Origin: Terriglobia bacterium
GTDB lineage: Bacteria; Acidobacteriota; Terriglobia; UBA7540
Direction of reading: 5' to 3'
DNA length: 42,966 bases
Assembly: GCA_030040995.1 (NCBI GenBank)
Contig: JASHOS010000109.1
Location: forward strand, 1 to 42,966
Shown here: piece after piece, positions 41,383-42,966 of the stretch
Layout of the letters: each line of letters begins with the position of its first letter
Numbering within the stretch: position 1 is the stretch's first letter
Made by a program: the position numbers and the translations under genes
The notes under the pieces: model-generated
Told to the model about the DNA's origin: nothing
Databases searched by the model: none
What the model saw: only the letters and a program-made list of their open reading frames with translations

Positions 41383-42384
41383 CTACGCTTTGCCCTGTCC
41401 GATCACGGCGGATAGCATGGAAATCTCCTGAGGCGTGGCGAGCGTTGTCTGGTTCCGGCCGGCGGCTTTAGAGCGATAAAGCGCCGCGTCCGCAGCCCGC
41501 AAGAGCACCTCATAATCTTGGCAATCTACCTGATCCATCGCCGCCACTCCGAGGCTCGCCGTGACGGCAACGGAGACGGAGGTCGCCTCCACTGGCTTGT
41601 TGCTGATGTCCTCGCGCAGGGTTTCAGCGCGCTGGAACGCGCTCAGTGCCCCGCAATCAGGAAGAACAATGACGAATTCCTCTCCTCCATACCGTCCAAT
41701 GGAGTCGTATGCTCTTACGGAAGCAGCCATGCGGCGGCTCATTTCGCGCAAAACCTCGTCACCTGTCATGTGGCCATAGGTATCGTTAACGGGCTTGAAG
41801 TGATCGAGATCGGCCATTACAACGCCCACCGACCCTTCCGAGCGCGCCGCTCGAGCGCACTCGCGCTGAAGAATATCCAGAATGCCGGAGCGGTTCCACG
41901 TTTTGGTGAGAGGATCGTGCGTGGCTTCTTCGCGGAGCAGGGTTTGTACCGTCATGAGCTGGGTTTGCAGGTCCAAAATTCTCCTCCCCGTTCGTATGCG
42001 GGCCTTGAGCTCGTGCGCATCGAAGGGCTTCGAGAGGTAATCGTCAGCTCCCGCTTCCAGGCCGGCAAGCATATCCTCCTTCTGGCTTCTGGCGGTAAGC
42101 AGGATGACGTACACGTACTCTTTGGAGTCTTGACGAAGCCTGCGGATAACCTCCGGGCCATCCATCGAAGGCATCATCCAGTCGAGAACGGCAAGCTTGG
42201 GCGCGTCGCTCCCCTGCAACACAGCCCAGGCATCGAGCCCGTTCGTCGTAACGACCACTTGATATCCCCACTTCGACAGATGGGCTTGCAGGATACGGCT
42301 GGAGACCGGATCGTCCTCCGCAATCAAAACCCGAAGCTGGCTCAAGCCTTGTTGCCCTGTCAGATCTATACTCCGTTGTGTCAC
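41383..42384 (-). CDS. Response-regulator diguanylate cyclase (REC-GGDEF, PleD-like)
   Basis: A 333-residue cyclic-di-GMP synthase under phosphorylation control. The REC domain (18-135) has EDD at 23-25, the phospho-acceptor Asp68 (AVLDWMMPSMDG), Thr97 and Lys119 (LSKPF). The GGDEF domain (150-320) has ATHDPLTKTWNR, DLDHFKPVNDTYGH and the active-site GGEEF (233-237). An RxxD inhibitory site (RAYD, 224-227) lies exactly five residues upstream, so product feedback should operate. The start is a GTG at 42384 with a TATAAT promoter close by. The HPt gene upstream on the same strand suggests a phosphorelay partner. Confidence 0.93.
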   Translation of the reverse strand: MTQRSIDLTGQQGLSQLRVLIAEDDPVSSRILQAHLSKWGYQVVVTTNGLDAWAVLQGSDAPKLAVLDWMMPSMDGPEVIRRLRQDSKEYVYVILLTARSQKEDMLAGLEAGADDYLSKPFDAHELKARIRTGRRILDLQTQLMTVQTLLREEATHDPLTKTWNRSGILDILQRECARAARSEGSVGVVMADLDHFKPVNDTYGHMTGDEVLREMSRRMAASVRAYDSIGRYGGEEFVIVLPDCGALSAFQRAETLREDISNKPVEATSVSVAVTASLGVAAMDQVDCQDYEVLLRAADAALYRSKAAGRNQTTLATPQEISMLSAVIGQGKA

Positions 42385-42414
42385 TTACAACGCCGAGGGT
42401 GGTTACATCGAAGG

Positions 42415-42442
42415 ATTATATCGGATTGGCCACAAGATTCAA
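42415..42442 (-). promoter_or_regulatory. Promoter of the diguanylate cyclase gene
   Basis: On the minus strand TTGAAT (42437-42442), a 16-base spacer and a perfect TATAAT (42415-42420). A transcript from about 42408 would carry a leader of roughly 24 bases. Confidence 0.55.
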
Positions 42443-42485
42443 ATGCCGAGCGCGGGGCGCGAGCAATGCCTCCGCGCCGGGCTCA

Positions 42486-42541
42486 TAGCGCCGCCGTCCC
42501 GGCGGCAAATGCCGGTCCCGCCTTGCGGGACCGGCGCTACA
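42486..42541. repeat. REP-like paired hairpins between the HPt and cyclase genes
   Basis: TAGCGCCG opens and CGGCGCTACA closes the element. Inside are CCGCCG-tcc-CGGCGG and GCCGGTCCCGC-ctt-GCGGGACCGGC, both perfect. This two-hairpin form with inverted ends is the REPIN/BIME layout. Confidence 0.75.
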
Positions 42542-42557
42542 CTTAGTTCCCGCGCCC

Positions 42558-42966
42558 CTATGCATGCCCGTTGTAGACGAACACCGGAGACTTCTTATCG
42601 GCGGCGGGTGGCACCATGCCAGGACTACTGCCCTCGAGCACTTCCTCAAGAGCCTCGGTAAGCCGCCCAGCCTCGATTCTCAGGAGTTCGTAGGCTTCTT
42701 CAATCTGCCTCAGGTCTCTCTCGCCGATCTTTTGCTGAACGAATAGGGCCGCCTGAAAAGCGGCCTTGGCAGCGAAATTTCCCATCGAACTTTTCAGGGC
42801 ATGAACCGCATTTCCCAGAGCTGTCATGTCGCCAACGGAGATTGCGCGGGCAGCCTCTTCGAGATGGCGTGGTGAGATTTGCAGAAATATCTGAGCCAAC
42901 TCGAGCAACAAGTCTACATCTCCGCCTGCCCGGTCAAGGGATTGGGCCATGTCGAACACCTCGACC
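42558..42966 (-). CDS. HPt-domain protein (5' end outside window)
   Basis: The C-terminal part of a protein with a histidine phosphotransfer domain, 133 residues from an internal GTG, with the frame open to the right edge (VEVFDMAQSLDRAGGDVDLL). His53 in NAVHALKSSMGNFAA is the phospho-accepting residue, and the helical bundle continues with AAFQAALFVQQKIGERD. Because HPt domains often sit at the end of hybrid kinases, the missing part may contain kinase or receiver domains. It is upstream of the cyclase gene on the same strand, separated by a REP element and a promoter, so it may pass phosphate to that REC domain. Confidence 0.8.
   Translation of the reverse strand, partial: VEVFDMAQSLDRAGGDVDLLLELAQIFLQISPRHLEEAARAISVGDMTALGNAVHALKSSMGNFAAKAAFQAALFVQQKIGERDLRQIEEAYELLRIEAGRLTEALEEVLEGSSPGMVPPAADKKSPVFVYNGHA

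Noticed and set aside
41518-42546. A 342-codon plus-strand frame
   Set aside because: Antisense to the diguanylate cyclase, in which all catalytic motifs are intact.

Overview
The window is high-GC, densely coded bacterial DNA. Several features together suggest a member of the Acidobacteriota, although this is inferred from gene content and not from a marker gene. They are a very large secreted BNR/VPS10-type beta-propeller protein, a short coiled-coil protein of a type I associate with that phylum, a NodT-type RND efflux operon, a single-chain E1 alpha/beta dehydrogenase, and a very high density of GTAG-headed palindromic repeats. I found no rRNA, tRNA, transposase, integrase or CRISPR array.

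Layout. 1-3.06 kb: the truncated BNR propeller gene (minus). 3.4-4.1 kb: a toxin-antitoxin pair (minus). 4.2-7.9 kb: a sugar-acid module with a hexuronate-type MFS transporter, a LarA-superfamily nickel racemase/epimerase homologue and IolB (5-deoxyglucuronate isomerase). 8.1-10.3 kb: a fused branched-chain 2-oxoacid dehydrogenase E1 with a near-consensus promoter. 10.3-15.3 kb: a heparinase II/III-like protein and asparagine synthetase, separated by a composite repeat. 15.3-18.8 kb: a small accessory patch with a terminator-bounded micro-ORF, a DUF1579-like secreted protein, a decayed DUF899 gene, a HigBA pair and a PD-(D/E)XK/DUF4268 nuclease. 18.9-26.3 kb: an amino-acid permease, a Tat-type carbon-nitrogen hydrolase, a GH29 fucosidase, pgsA coupled to an AMMECR1-family gene, an SDR and a coiled-coil protein. 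26.3-33.1 kb: a TetR regulator and a tripartite RND efflux pump. 33.1-33.9 kb: a PCYCGC-type cysteine-rich secreted protein lying between two ~100 bp direct repeats, then a glyoxalase-fold gene remnant.

34.3-41.4 kb holds the most interesting set: a stand-alone REC protein, an acyl carrier protein, a FabF-type ketosynthase, an MGDG-synthase-like glycosyltransferase, then a translationally coupled trio of a PaaK/F390-type adenylating enzyme, an MtnX-like HAD phosphatase and a class III aminotransferase. It looks like a biosynthetic locus for a modified, probably glycosylated and aminated, acyl product, but I cannot name the product. It is followed convergently by a response-regulator diguanylate cyclase and a truncated HPt protein.

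Scattered through the intergenic spaces are at least a dozen GTAG...CTAC-bounded hairpins, the layout known for REP sequences mobilised by RAYT (REP-associated tyrosine) transposases. Several sit inside operons, and three overlap the stop codon of the gene in front. A separate composite palindromic element of ~230 bp occurs twice in opposite orientation.
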